Of a stretch of 64,000 bases of DNA, positions 1 to 11,214 are shown in pieces. The stretch comes from Tridacna crocea. Lineage: Eukaryota > Mollusca > Bivalvia > Cardiida > Cardiidae. The DNA lies in the NCBI GenBank assembly GCA_943736015.1, contig OX031064.1:41653361-41717360 (forward strand), in the 5' to 3' direction. The position numbers and the translations under genes are program-made. The notes beneath the pieces are model-generated. The model did not search any database and had not been told where the DNA came from. It saw only the letters and a program-made list of their open reading frames with translations. Position 1 is the stretch's first letter. Each line of letters opens with the position of its first letter.

Positions 1-1880
1 TGTGTAGAGATACAACATGATTAAGAAGAAAAGAAGGAGAACAGAAATACTTGATGTAGATAACTTTGTCAAGTGAGAATAGTTAGCTTTTTCAGCGGAA
101 GGCGATGCTGAATGTTTTAAAAGACTGTTTTGTTGTTTAGATTCGGTCTCATTAAAGTGTGCCTATCTTTTATAGCATGTTGCAATACGATCAGTAAAGT
201 TTTACCCCTCTTCCCTAATGCATTCAGAGATTTCTATAAAGATTTCGATCCTAACAGCAATTTTCTTGGGCGTCAGTTGCCGAAGTACCCAGATTGTGCA
301 ATCACGCGACATTCCAAGATTCCCTGTCAAAATCCCCTGGACATTTATCTTTGAAAGGTCAAATGTATAATCTATTTTCTTGTCAGTATCTCGGCCATCA
401 TGTTTTACATTCTGCTCTACAGTCGTTATAATTTTTTCTGTGGCTTATGTCGATGGACGGCCAGATTTAGGGACATCTTTAACAGTATCGCACCCATGTC
501 TGAACGAGTCCTATCCATGTACAAATATCAGATATCTGGAGTGCAGAGTACCCTTTAATTGGTTCTAAATCGTTTTTGATTTCCTTTAAATACTTTTCGG
601 ATTTGACGTAAAACTTTATGACTACTCTCGGCTCAAAGAAAACGTCGTCCGATATTTTAGACCACTAATGCAGTATATGACGTCATTAAAATGACGTCAT
701 ACTTTACCTACTTAAGTATGACGGTATTTGAAAGCTTGAGTTAGTTACCAGATAATTGATGCTCATCTGTACAAAATTGTGTAATTCTACATGTAGTAGT
801 ATTCAAAATAACGGGGTAGTCCACGATCTTTTCTTTCACCCCACGTATATACATCCGCTCCTTGTCGTACCAAAATGTTTACCGGAATCTGGACAGCGTA
901 TTGAGACATTTATGTTCTACCAGGAGAGAAACAACAACAATAAGGTTGCAGGTCCATGCAGTCTGCTCTGGGACCCTTCCTGTAGATACATAATATACCC
1001 TAAACCCTTATTGTTTGGAGCTATACCAGTTTGAACCCAGTTGTGTAACTACCCTGTAAAGGGCAAATTATAAAAAAAAAAACACGCAAGTAAAACGTTA
1101 TGGGATTTCAAATTACTTTTCGTCCTAAAATTTTGCCCTATCAGATTTATAAGCAGTGTTTGAGAAACAGCACAAACCCCGGTTTTCCCCTTGTTTGGAA
1201 TTAGAGGGTGTATTCATTTGCAGAAAGCAATGTTTCTCTTTTTAAATCATTTTTTCTGTGTAAAATATCATATTTCTAAAATCTGGATCGATAAATAGGC
1301 TTGGTATTTCCACAGACTTATTATAAATAGCCATTGTCCGCTTGCTACTTTTTCGAAGACATGCGCAGATAACGGAGCTTTTGATCGCGTGATATTTGTT
1401 ACAATGATGATTTCTGTAAGAAAAATGTGGGAAAAGAGCAATGTTTTCTTTTGGGATCGTCAGAGGTCGGGATTGTGTGTAAATTGTTACATGTTTATAC
1501 CATTCATGCTATTGTAACACGGGGTTTCCTTTCTTTGAAAAATGAAATACATTTAAATTACTCTATCGTAAAAAGTATCGTTTCTTAAATAAGAAGTCGT
1601 GTCGTGATCGATTTATTCTATATTCATGATACTTTGTAAAATTTATGATCTCATGTCTATCAGAGTTCGGATAATTAGAAATCATTTGTAATGTAACTCG
1701 ATAAGTTAGGACCCTTTGGTATGAAAAGAAAACGTCACGTATACCCACTTGGAATCAAACAGGAGATGTAAGAAGAACATTAATGTTAACGACTCTCTCG
1801 ATCAATCAATCGATATATCAGTCAATTTACTAATCAATCAGCCTCTCAGTTGAGTAAATGGACCTGCTAATCAGGGGACC
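1..1880. other. No gene recognised
   Basis: AT-rich sequence with many stops in all frames. The open frames are short (up to about 90 codons), overlap on both strands and show no recognisable domain. I see no element ends and no tandem array. Confidence 0.6.
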
Positions 1881-2109
1881 TTAACTCTTTACCATACGAC
1901 AAAATCGTACACTTGTCCAAATTGAAGGCTCTTGCAGACGAAAAAATAAAGGTGGCTCAAAAATTGATATTTGTTTTGGGAAGGGTAGAAAACATTGTGG
2001 GAAAAAGAGAAAATGCTGGTTACCGGCATTTTCTCCTTTTCCGAATATGTTTTCAAAAGGTTTCTACTTCAGGGTCGTTAAAAGTCGGGAGTGTTTGGTA
2101 AAGGGTTAA
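1881..2109 (+). repeat. MITE-A copy, full length
   Basis: Starts TTAACTCTTTACCA and ends TGGTAAAGGGTTAA, so the ends are inverted repeats flanked by TTAA. The centre is a palindrome built on AAAATGCTGGTTACC/GGCATTTTCTC inside a larger inverted repeat of the CATTGTGGGAAAA type. No coding capacity. TTAA targets with TIRs starting CCC fit piggyBac-like (or Kolobok-like) non-autonomous elements; this assignment is inference. Confidence 0.8.
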
Positions 2110-2892
2110 ATAGCACTGTATCCAATTTCGATCTCCAGGTTGTTTTAGAATATCTGACAATATAACGTACATGTATGTAGAGTATATAGACAGTTTATGT
2201 TGAAGATAATGCTGCTCTTTTCCATACAAACTTCTGTTTTATCTATACCCTGATGCAGAAACATTTTGAAAACGTTGTGGAGAAAAAACACCATTTTCTC
2301 ATTTTTCGAATTTGCTTTCTACAGTTACGGACAACTTCAGTTCATTTGTACCTTTTTAGAATAGGTTATCTATGGAGGATTTGAAATTGAAGAATTTTAG
2401 AATTTACCGATGGGTCTGGTTGTTTCTATTCAAAGTTGTGTATAGAGTCTGTAAGAATCCGTAAGGAAAAAACTTAAATTCAACGCACAATAATGTTTAT
2501 TTCAATATAGGGATGACAGGTTCCTTTTTTTTTTACCTCAGATTGTAGATCTACCTACCAGAAGTTATCTATATACATTATCAACAAAAAAGAACTAATA
2601 TTTTGACTAAAATCTTGAAAGATTTCTTCAAGCCACCCGAAGTCAACAATCCCTTATGTCGTTCTAAAATGTTCATGTAACAAGCCGTTGCTCATTTTTT
2701 CCCGACAACGATTTTTGTTATCAGACTTTCTCTTTGTGTCGATAATATTCTGTCTCTCTCATGAACGATTGTCGGGGTATTGCAAGAGTTAAATCTCAAA
2801 ACACATGATACGTGCTCTGTGAAAAGGTGGCTAAATACATCTCCGTGATTAACGATACGACGCACGTCATCATAATTGGTTTGCAACCCGCT
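2110..2892. other. No gene; one MITE-A fragment
   Basis: A decayed MITE-A core is visible at about 2262-2330 (AAAACGTTGTGGAGAAAA and its inverted partner). The remainder is AT-rich with no feature I can name. Confidence 0.5.
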
Positions 2893-3138
2893 AAAAAGGG
2901 GCATTCAGACATTTGCATAAAATGTCGTCTCGGATCAGCCTGCGAAGATTGCGCAGGCTATTCCTAGACGGCACTTTACGACTACATTAGATTTTGTTCT
3001 TCTGTAGATTTTCATAAAACAGAAAAATACATAAAAAACGGATATTGTCGTTTCGGATTAGCCTACGAGGACTGAGCAGCCTGATCCAAGACGAAAAATT
3101 ACGCAAAAATCCGAATGCCCCTTTTCGTGTGTTGCTAG
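2893..3138 (+). repeat. MITE-B copy
   Basis: Bounded by AAAAAGGGGCATTC and GAATGCCCCTTTTCGTG, an inverted pair. Inside are two hairpin-forming blocks of the GGATCAGCCTGCG...CGCAGGCT type separated by an AT-rich spacer. Other copies are at 12272, 14322 and, in part, 23505. Abundant palindromic repeats of this style are familiar from bivalve genomes. Confidence 0.75.
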
Positions 3139-3147
3139 CCATATAAG

Positions 3148-3537
3148 TTCTTCACAAGCCAAGCCTGACGATTCACTACGCTACTCTACCCTTGGTAGAT
3201 CGAGCTAGATGTTTTCAATCCCCCGATACGCTTTCTCATTGGATGCAGCCAGCTCTAACTTCAACGCTTGTAGCATTTCATCTTTGATAAAAATAAAATA
3301 ATGGGCTGCCTTTCGAATAGAAGGTAAACATGGAAACCCACATGGATTTCTGCTTATCGCTTCATGCGTATTCGTAAGCTGTTTGTAAAACGATATTTTA
3401 TTTGCTTTTAGAAATATGATGTAAAGGGGGGTAATAACCAGCATCCAATAGAGGGCGCATCGCAGGAATCTCGAAATCGGGCTCAATCAGCCAAGGTAAG
3501 ATTCACATAGTGATTGTAACCTTGGCTCGCGAAGATG
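3148..3537 (-). repeat. MITE-F copy, inverted mate of 7581-7996
   Basis: Roughly 390 bp aligning along its whole length to the reverse complement of 7581-7996. It ends AACCTTGGCTCGCGAAGATG; the outer end at 3148 is more worn. Each copy has imperfect terminal inverted repeats of about 55 bp containing AGCCAAGG. Confidence 0.75.
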
Positions 3538-4379
3538 TATAAGTATGGAATCCCCAAATTTAGTTTTAAAAACCTGCATTACGAGGTAGACTTGCTCTTT
3601 GACATGCAGAATATTTAAAGGTAGCGAAAAGAATCGGCCCATTGATGCTTTAAACGCTCTTTTCACAGAACATGAATCATATAATTGGATACGTTGTTAA
3701 AGTGCGATCAAGGTAGATCTTTCAGACTTTGACATTTAATTTAGATTGGAAACACCGATAGCTTTTTAACGATAAATATATAATTTGATGGACAAATAAA
3801 AAAGTTCAGTTTGGTCTGACATTAAGCGATATTACGCCAATAACGGTATTCCGTTATAGAAGGTTGTTAGTGTCATTGGACGTTTTAACCTGTCAATATC
3901 TTGTAGAGTTGACAGCATGAATTACTATAAAACTAACATGAAAATCCAAATATGGCTTGAACTTGTTTATCTGGTCTGTAGCACCGTTTAGCACCGATCT
4001 ATGTAATATCACAGTGGCCATTCCATTTTTTCATATGTTATGATGAATTTATATATCGTCGCGTATTGAGTTCTCGACATACCCTTAATCTCGATAGTTT
4101 TCTTTCACGCGAGATTCTTGCGATATTCTGACGCCACGCTCCTGAATATAAACACGGAAGTATCGACTGCATCCAGCTACAACTTTTTCTAAGTTGTTTT
4201 ATACAAAATGCTTCTTATAAAGTTAATTTTATACACATTTTAATCGTTCTATGCAGTTTTCTTACTTTTTCACTATTCCCATTTTTTTTCACCCATCACA
4301 AAAAGCAATTTTCCTTCTTTTTTTTTTAATCTCTTGCTACCGACACCATAGACGGTTACTTTTTTTTTTCTAAAAATAG
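3538..4379. other. No gene recognised
   Basis: AT-rich sequence with homopolymer T tracts near 4284 and 4318-4370. No open frame or repeat end I can support. Confidence 0.5.
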
Positions 4380-4426
4380 CAAATGTACGGTGGCACAAAA
4401 GTGACATGAAAGATATATTTTATACT

Positions 4427-4524
4427 ACGTGCGCACGCAGTAACAATACGTGCGCACGTAATAACTAATACGTGCGCACGTAATACTATTGCGTGCGCAC
4501 GTATTAGCTAATACGTGCGCACGT
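4427..4524. repeat. Five phased 12-bp palindromes
   Basis: ACGTGCGCACGT or a one-base variant begins at 4427, 4448, 4470, 4491 and 4513, giving spacings of 21, 22, 21 and 22 bp, close to two turns of B-DNA. Degenerate versions occur near the right end at 5943-5998. Each word is self-complementary and mostly alternating purine-pyrimidine. Confidence 0.85.
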
Positions 4525-4673
4525 AGCAGTAGCTAGTAATAACTATAACTATGGTTCAAAAGATGTAGTTTGAATGCCTAACACCGTGGACTTTAGTAGC
4601 AGTCTGATGAACTGGCTGCACAAGTTTGCATATATCTAACTTCCCTAAAACTTATATAAATTACGGTATCTGT

Positions 4674-5665
4674 TGCCATTCTGACTACATATAGTTTGGA
4701 GGCATGAACGAACTTTTTCAGACAGTCAGACATGACCAAACATTATTGACCCAGATCAGACTGCTCCTTCAAGGGGCAGTTGGATCTGGGTCCACAAAGT
4801 TTGTCATTCTGACAGCATGACTACATATAGTTTTGGGGCATGAACGAACTTTTTCAGACAGTCAGACATGAGCAAACATAATGTACCCAGAATAGACTGC
4901 TCCTTCAAGGGGCAGTCGGATCTGGGTCCACAAAGTTTGCCATTCTGACAGCATGATTACATATAGGTTGGAGGCATGAACGAACTTTTTCAGACAGTCA
5001 GACATGACCAAACATAATGGACCCAGATCAGACTGCTCTTTCAAGGGGCAGTCGGATCCGGGTCCACCATGTTTGCCATTCTGACTACATATAGTTTGGA
5101 GGCATGAACGAACTTTTTCAGACAGTCAGACATGAGCAAACAAAATGTACCCAGATTAGACTGCTCCTTCAAGGGGCAGTCGGATCTGGGTCCACAATGC
5201 TTGCCATTCAGACTACATATAGTTTGGAGGCATGAACGAACTTTTTCAGACAGTCAGACATGACCAAACATAATGTACCCAGGTCAGACTGCTCCTTCAA
5301 GGGGCAGTCGGATCTGGGTCCACAATGTTTGCCATTCTGACTACATATAGTTTGGAGGCATGAACGAACTTTTTCAGACAGTCAGACATGACCAAACATA
5401 ATGTACCCAGGTCAGACTGCTCCTTCAAGGGGCAGTCGGATCTCGGTCCACAATGTTTGCCATTCTGACTACATATAGTTTGGAGGCATGAACGAACTTT
5501 TTCAGACAGTCAGACATGAGCAAACAAAATGTACCCAGATTAGACTGCTCCTTCAAGGGGCAGTCGGATCTGGGTCCACAATGCTTGCCATTCAGACTAC
5601 ATATAGTTTGGAGGCATGAACGAACTTTTTCAGACAGTCAGACATTATGGTCCCAGATCTCAGTG
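4674..5665 (+). repeat. 128-bp tandem satellite, about 7.7 copies
   Basis: Units begin (TTGCCATTC or close variant) at 4674, 4801, 4937, 5073, 5201, 5329, 5457 and 5585. Units are 127-128 bp except two of 136 bp, which carry an extra AGCATGA-type insert. The last unit breaks off near 5665. Units are very similar, implying recent expansion. The small open frames here are repeats of the unit, not genes. Confidence 0.92.
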
Positions 5666-5822
5666 GGGCCAAAAAGTCTTTCTAACGCATGTAATGCATG
5701 TAGTCCTTTTATCCTTAGGCTAACGTGACAGGACGTAATATAGATATTTGTTTGTTAAAAGTGATCCTTACCCAAAAATTCAACCAATCCTTACTGTATT
5801 AATAATTTTATATCATATAAAA

Positions 5823-5876
5823 GGTGGTTTGGGATGTTTTGGGCTGGTTTGGGGTGTTTTAGGGTGGTTTGGGGTA
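5823..5876 (+). repeat. G-rich degenerate minisatellite
   Basis: Repeated TGGTTTGGG/TGTTTTGGG words give at least five runs of three or four G on the + strand with T-rich spacers, a pattern able to form a G-quadruplex. Confidence 0.6.
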
Positions 5877-6089
5877 ATTCTATCTTCCACTTTCATCTTC
5901 AAACAATGGCTTCCGTTCATGATTCTGATTGGTGGATTATTAAGTGCGCATGTAATATGTAATACGTGCACGTATTAGCTACTGCGTGCGGACGTAGTAT
6001 AAAATATATCTTCCATGTCACTTTTGTGCCACCGTACAAATGACATAATGGGTACAAACGCGCGAAAATAAAATCTACGGAAGCTTTAA

Positions 6090-7000
6090 ATTGCCATATA
6101 CGTTATCTTTTTTGGTGTGTGTTGAATATATATATCATGTACACTGGCACAACCAACGTAAAACCAGTTTCCCTTTTGGGTGCTGCGTATACATGAATAC
6201 ACTATCATCACAACCAAAATGGAGGACTCGATCAAGATTAACATCAAGGTTTGCACATTTTAGCTGGTATTACCAAGATATTAGTGACGTCAGTTCAATT
6301 GACGTCAGCTTTCATTGAATTAGGGTACTCAGATGGGAAATTCTACTTCGTCAACGTAACCAAAAATCGCTTAACAAACGATTGAATGTTAAAACTTTGC
6401 AGTATAATATATTTGTATCCTTCGGCTCGGGGTGACATGGTTCACCACAGCCGTGAACAATTTTCCAAGTCCCCTGCCAGCTGACCGTACAACTAATATT
6501 ATTATACTGCAAAAAAAGTTTTCGTGATCTGATTGGTAAACATGCCGGGAACATCATGTTGACATGTTCCCAGGCAAACACCACGTAAGGCCAGTTTCCT
6601 TTTTGAGTGCCCTATAAATATCACTACACGTGCAACACAACATCCAAAATGGCGGCGTCGATCAATCACCATACTGCACATTTATGTACCAAACTGCACG
6701 TTTTAGTGACACCAGTTTCCAGTGACGTCAGTTTTCATTGAATTGGGGCACTCAGAAGGGAATATCTGTTTCGTCAGCATACTCGATTCGTGAGATTATA
6801 ATACAGGAAAATTTCGCTTAACGGGCTCTAAAAGGGTAAAACTTTGCAGTTTAATGAATTCATTGTACGGTAAAGTGGCAGGGGACTTGGAAACTTGTTC
6901 ACGGCCGTGTCGAATTATGTCGCCACCTCGCCTTCGGCTCACCACAGCCGTGAACAAGTTTCCAAGTCGCCTGCCACCTGACCGTACAACTAATAATGGT
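6090..7000 (+). repeat. MITE-G, two tandem copies
   Basis: Two direct, diverged copies, roughly 6090-6515 and 6516-7000. They share GTAAAACCAGTTTCC-like sequence, a CCAAAATGG block, a GTGACGTCAGTT block, the GGGCACTCAGAAGGGAA block, TAAAACTTTGCAGT and the GTGAACAAGTTTCCAAGTC end. A third, inverted copy lies at 57552-57975. No protein is encoded. Confidence 0.7.
6863..6989. repeat. Hairpin with 43-bp arms
   Basis: The arm at 6863-6905 (TTGTACGG...GTTCACGGC) is nearly complementary to the arm at 6947-6989 (GCCGTGAACAAG...CCGTACAA), with a 41-bp loop. It forms the end of the second MITE-G copy. Confidence 0.8.
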
Positions 7001-7580
7001 CCTGATAGCGATGGGGAGACGATGTTAAGAACAAATTATTGGATGATATGTTGCGATCAGCAAGTTGATACAGAGAACAGACTGAGATAACAAGCGAGAC
7101 AAGTGCGCCCAAGGTGCACAGAACAGAACATACTGTTGTCCATGCTCGTAAAATACTTACATCGTCAAAGCAAAGCACTGCGATACAAAGTTATGACTAA
7201 TGTCATGCGAGTCCAATTCGTTTCGTCATGTAAATACTCGGTATATACTTTTTAAAACAAGAAAAACTATATTTTTGAGACTGTATTTAAGAGAGTTCTA
7301 AGTAGGACCAAAACTATATTTCAAGAAAACAGCGAACAAAGGATTTGTGGGTATTGGTTGGAATGCATATAATGAAAAGATAGTTAAATATCAGCTTGAA
7401 TAAGCCCATTCCGATTAGTTATGAACAAAGTTTTCAACAAAGCACAAACAAGAAAAGTCGAACAGATAAGAAGAAGTTGCATTTCTGAGGTATCAAACGG
7501 GTAGGCATACAGAGTGAGACATCCAGCATTTCACCAACACAACTCTAGCCTCGACTGATATACCTATAAAATACTTTACC
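7001..7580. other. No gene recognised
   Basis: AT-rich unique-looking sequence without a convincing open frame, tandem repeat or element end. Confidence 0.5.
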
Positions 7581-7996
7581 TCATCTTCGCGAGCCAAGGT
7601 TACGATCACTACGTGGATCTTACCTTGGCTGATTGAGCCCGATTTCGAGATTCCTGCGATGCGCCCTCTATTGGATGCTGGTTATTACCCCCCTTTTAAA
7701 TTATATTTCTAAAAGCCAATGAAATATCGTTTTACAAACTGCTTACGAATACGATTATTCAACATGAAGCAATAAGCCGACATCCACGTGGGTTTCCATA
7801 TTTATCTTCTATTCGAAAAGTCGCAACCTTATTCCATTTTTATCAAAGATGAAATGCTACGAGCCGTTTCATTCGTTGCAGTTAGAGCTTGCTGCATCCA
7901 ATGAAAAAAGCGTATCGAGGGAATGTAAAAATTAAGCTCGATCCGCCAAGGGTAGAGTAGCGTAGTCGAATTGTCAGCCTTGGCGTGCAAAGATGA
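7581..7996 (+). repeat. MITE-F copy, complete
   Basis: Begins TCATCTTCGCGAGCCAAGG and ends CCTTGGCGTGCAAAGATGA; the inverted similarity reaches about 55 bp in, to GATTGAG/GATCGAG. Flanks CTTTACC and TTTAACC resemble an imperfect target duplication. Inverted relative to 3148-3537. Confidence 0.75.
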
Positions 7997-8385
7997 TTTA
8001 ACCTAAGTTATCTATTTTGCAATTTATTTAAGGGAGGTTATTGTGCTAGTTTTAACTCTTATGCTGCTAAGCGCGACCTTTTGTGGACAGAACGTGTTGT
8101 CTGATCTGGGATCTATACTGTCCGTCTTGGCGATATTCTTCCCCAAATATTTTTCTGAAGTAGCATTACAAAGGATTTTACTACCGAACTGAAAATTCCA
8201 TTTGAGTTATTTAGCAAGATAATCATTATTATCCCCCGGCCTTGCTGAGCTGTAGTTCGAACTTGTGTGCTCTGGATTACTTATCATGCACATTACCGAC
8301 AAGGCTAACCGAGAACCAGCAAGTTGCTCCAATTTCTTCATCTTTTCGGGAATAACTGAAGTTAAGCTCGATACCACACATTGAT
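7997..8385. other. No gene; MITE-D trace
   Basis: A worn MITE-D-like stretch is visible at about 8055-8140 (TAAGCGCGACC, then GTCTGATCTGGGATC and ACTGTCCG). Nothing else is supported. Confidence 0.45.
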
Positions 8386-8587
8386 TTAACCCTTTCCCAG
8401 ACGGCAAATTTTGGACCAGACCAAATTGAAAGCATTTTGCAGATGACAAATTAACAGTTGCTAATAATATTATCTTTCTATATGATAGGGTTGAAAACAC
8501 TGTGGGAAAAGGAGAAAATGCTGGTTACCTTTTCCCACAATATATTCAAAAGGCTTAAAAACCTGGGATTGTTTGGGAAAGGGTTAA
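8386..8587 (+). repeat. MITE-A copy with central deletion
   Basis: TTAACCCTTTCCCAGAC at the left and TTTGGGAAAGGGTTAA at the right. One side of the central palindrome is deleted, so GCTGGTTACC runs directly into TTTTCCCACAA. Confidence 0.8.
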
Positions 8588-8798
8588 AAAAGCCAAACGG
8601 TTTTATGAAATGCCAACTTAATTCGAGCGGTAAAAATAGGGAAAAAGCAGGTCTTTCACGTCAAGATGAAGGTTACATGTCTTCCATAGCTAGATGTAGG
8701 TTATAAAGACCTGTATGAAGCAATTTTGGCGGGGAAGGGAAGCAAACATTTTCAAAATCGGCTTGTCGTCCCGATTTGACATATATTGCTTTTGGTTA

Positions 8799-9950
8799 CC
8801 CCCCGGTCTCACAGACCCCGATTTCCAAAATAATCGTAGTGCTTCGGGAGAGCGCATTTTCTCCGATTTACCACGAATTCAAGCCGTTTTTCTCCGATCA
8901 TCCTTGGACGAGGGGTATTTTTAGACATACATCAGTGTGTTCCCGATGGGCTGCGAAAAACTACGATGCGATACGATTTACTACGCTTTTGCCCCGATTT
9001 TGTTCCGAAGTACGCCGTGTTTAGGAGCCGAGTTACTACGAAACAGTACGATCTAGACCGATTGTCCCGATTTCTTACTACGATGGACTACGATGCACAA
9101 AGATTTACTGCGACATACGCCGACAGATCCGAATCGACTACGAGTTTCAAATCTTACTTCGGGATTATGTCCCGATTTCGTCCAATGGGTATAAATTCCG
9201 TGATTAACAGCAAAAAAAAAATCAGTTATCATATGGATAGTAGATGTCATCCTCAAACTCATTTTGCAGGACAACTGGCTGATCCGGCATAAAATCAGGG
9301 TCAGGTTAGTTCTCTGTGCTTAATGGTGTAGCTTAGGTGCTCGATGGAGGAGGCATATCTGTTGTAGCTGACTGCTTTTTCTTCGAAAGCCCCCTTTTTG
9401 GTCCCATTGTATCGAAGTATATGGAAGCGTCTCGTTTAAAGGTTTGGAAAAAATTCTGCAAATGAATTGTTTTCAAAGTTGATTCGCCTTTTTATACCAA
9501 TCGGAATTCGGGGTACTTCGTAGTACTACGGGATGATATCTTAGCAGTTCGTAGTTATTCGGTATAGGTCGGTGTAGCTCGTGATGCTAGTCGCGTATCT
9601 CGTCGTAGTTCATCGGCGAGAATCGGGAGTTACTCGTGGTACATCGGCGTTATTCGGGGTTCATCGCCGAGGTAGGTACGCCGAAATAGGACCGAATAAC
9701 GCCGATTTGCTTACTAAGAACAACGACGACTTAGTACGAGGTACACCGAGGTGCGCCGATTTCGGCACGATTTTCAAAATCGGGAGAAAAATTTGCGCAT
9801 GTTGAAATTTTTGTCCCGATTTATTTTTGATCCCGAATTGATGCCGATTTGAGTCAGGAGGCACTACGACTCTCCCGAAGCTAGCCGATTTCGCGCCGAT
9901 TTAGAAATTTTCGAAATCGGGATTAAATCGGAGTCTGTGAGACCGGGGGG
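8799..9950. mobile_element. 1.15-kb TIR element with TTA duplication
   Basis: The 18-bp terminus CCCCCCGGTCTCACAGAC at 8799 is exactly inverted at 9933-9950, and TTA flanks both ends (8796-8798, 9951-9953). Inverted similarity extends into CCCGATTT-type sequence. The subterminal parts are packed with CGATTT, ACTACGA and TACGCCGA words in both orientations. No transposase is encoded. A 3-bp TTA duplication fits PIF/Harbinger-type elements (TWA targets); this is inference. Confidence 0.75.
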
Positions 9951-9953
9951 TTA

Positions 9954-10981
9954 GCTCGCTTGTTTTAGGAGAAAAAATCAAGATGTTGTCATAGACATGT
10001 CGCAATCGTTATCTACGTGGTAAAGAATGTTTGACATGTTAGTTCTCGTATCTTTGTCATTACTGAAGACATTTAATTCAAACCAGGACTGGTTGTTAAC
10101 TACCAAAAGTAGTAGTCAAGATAATGAGACGCTCCGGTGATCTGTTTCATATTTGGACATTTACTGTACACCGTACCATCTCAAGTCCATCGTAAATTTT
10201 CCGGTAGCAAATATAGAGCGCTATACTGACTTTCTGTTTCGTCAGTTTTATCTATATTGCAGTGAAATGCAATTAACTTTTAGTAATAAACATGACCAAA
10301 AATAAATTGTTAAACCATTCATTACATAAAGAGCATGTAGAAGTCGTTTATAACATGTTTATCTCCGAAAAATCACTGACGAAATTTGAAGAGCGTGGCG
10401 GCCATTTTGTATGTTTTCGGGAACGTAAACAACTCCAGTAACCGATGAAATACACGTTTTTTCTCACGTTCAGCGTTTAAATTGAAAATATTTGTATTTC
10501 AAACGAAGGAATATTGAATTCACAAGCAACAGGTATGTTAAAATCCTGTGCTCTATTCGCGAAATTATAAAGAGTTCAAACTTGCGCACAAAATCTGTGC
10601 GGAACTTTCAACTGATTTTGTCGGGATTGTCTCTGTACCCAGAGGCGACCAGTCAAAAAGTAATATCGCCTTTGGGAACAGTTATCTGTACTACCAAAAG
10701 TAGGAACCCTTACAACAGAAGCAGGTTACCATGAAAATATTTTCACAAATTTATGTCCCCCCTTTTTTTTTTCAAAGATAAAACCTTCCCTTTTTATGAT
10801 ATCTTTATAAGGGCAGGCAACCATCAAAATATTTGACACAGTTATACCCATTTTTGAATAGCAACTTAAAAATATGTAGAACGTTCGCTCCAGTATGCGG
10901 TACTTTTGTAAGGTTTTATAAGGACGAGAGTGAGGACAACAATACATTCATTTCTAATGTGCAGCTTTTATATTTGAGTGA
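9954..10981. other. No gene; short diverged duplication
   Basis: Two similar segments at about 10720-10760 and 10813-10858 (AGGTTACCATGAAAATATTT versus AGGCAACCATCAAAATATTT) hint at an old repeat. The open frames are short and unrecognisable. Confidence 0.4.
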
Positions 10982-11214
10982 CTAAACCTTTCTCACTGAA
11001 CAATCCCTGGTTTTTACGGATCAGGAATAGAAGCCTTTTGAAAACATTGTGGGAAAAGGAGAACATGCTGGTAACCAGCATTTTCTCCTTTTCCCACAAT
11101 GTTTTCTACCCTATCATAAAAAGAAAAATCATACTTTTAGCAACTGTTAATTTGTCATCTGTAAAATGCTTTCAATTTGGTCTGGTCCAAAATTTGCCGT
11201 TTGGAAAGGGTTAA
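10982..11214 (-). repeat. MITE-A copy
   Basis: Opposite orientation to 1881-2109. The left end is worn (CTAAACCTTTCTCA) and the right end is intact (TTTGGAAAGGGTTAA). The full central palindrome ATGCTGGTAACCAGCAT is present. Confidence 0.8.

Larger units (their letters stand above)
4386..6036. mobile_element. 1.65-kb TIR element with satellite core
   Basis: The left end TACGGTGGCACAAAAGTGAC is matched by its reverse complement at the right end, and the similarity continues for about 60 bp inward (through ATATATTTTATACTACGT). The hexamer CAAATG lies immediately outside both ends (4380-4385 and 6037-6042), consistent with a 6-bp target duplication. The interior holds phased palindromes, a 128-bp tandem array, a short stretch with CATGTAGTCC-type sequence and a G-rich patch, with no transposase. 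Bivalve pearl-type elements also carry tandem cores, but I cannot assign the superfamily. Confidence 0.75.

Noticed and set aside
4427..5665. A CRISPR-like array (regular repeats with spacers)
   Set aside because: The repeats are satellite units with no unique spacers, the 21-bp phased words are palindromes in a TIR element, there are no cas genes, and the DNA is eukaryotic.
5516..5728. 70-codon frame with a repeated QSDLGP peptide (also on the minus strand at 4862-5044)
   Set aside because: The repeat peptide is the 128-bp satellite read in frame; 128 is not a multiple of three, so no repeat protein could extend through the array.
8715..9864. Several 67-108 codon frames rich in Arg, Thr and Asp
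   Set aside because: They translate the CGATTT/ACTACGA words of the TIR element at 8799-9950 in several frames at once; no domain and no consistent frame.
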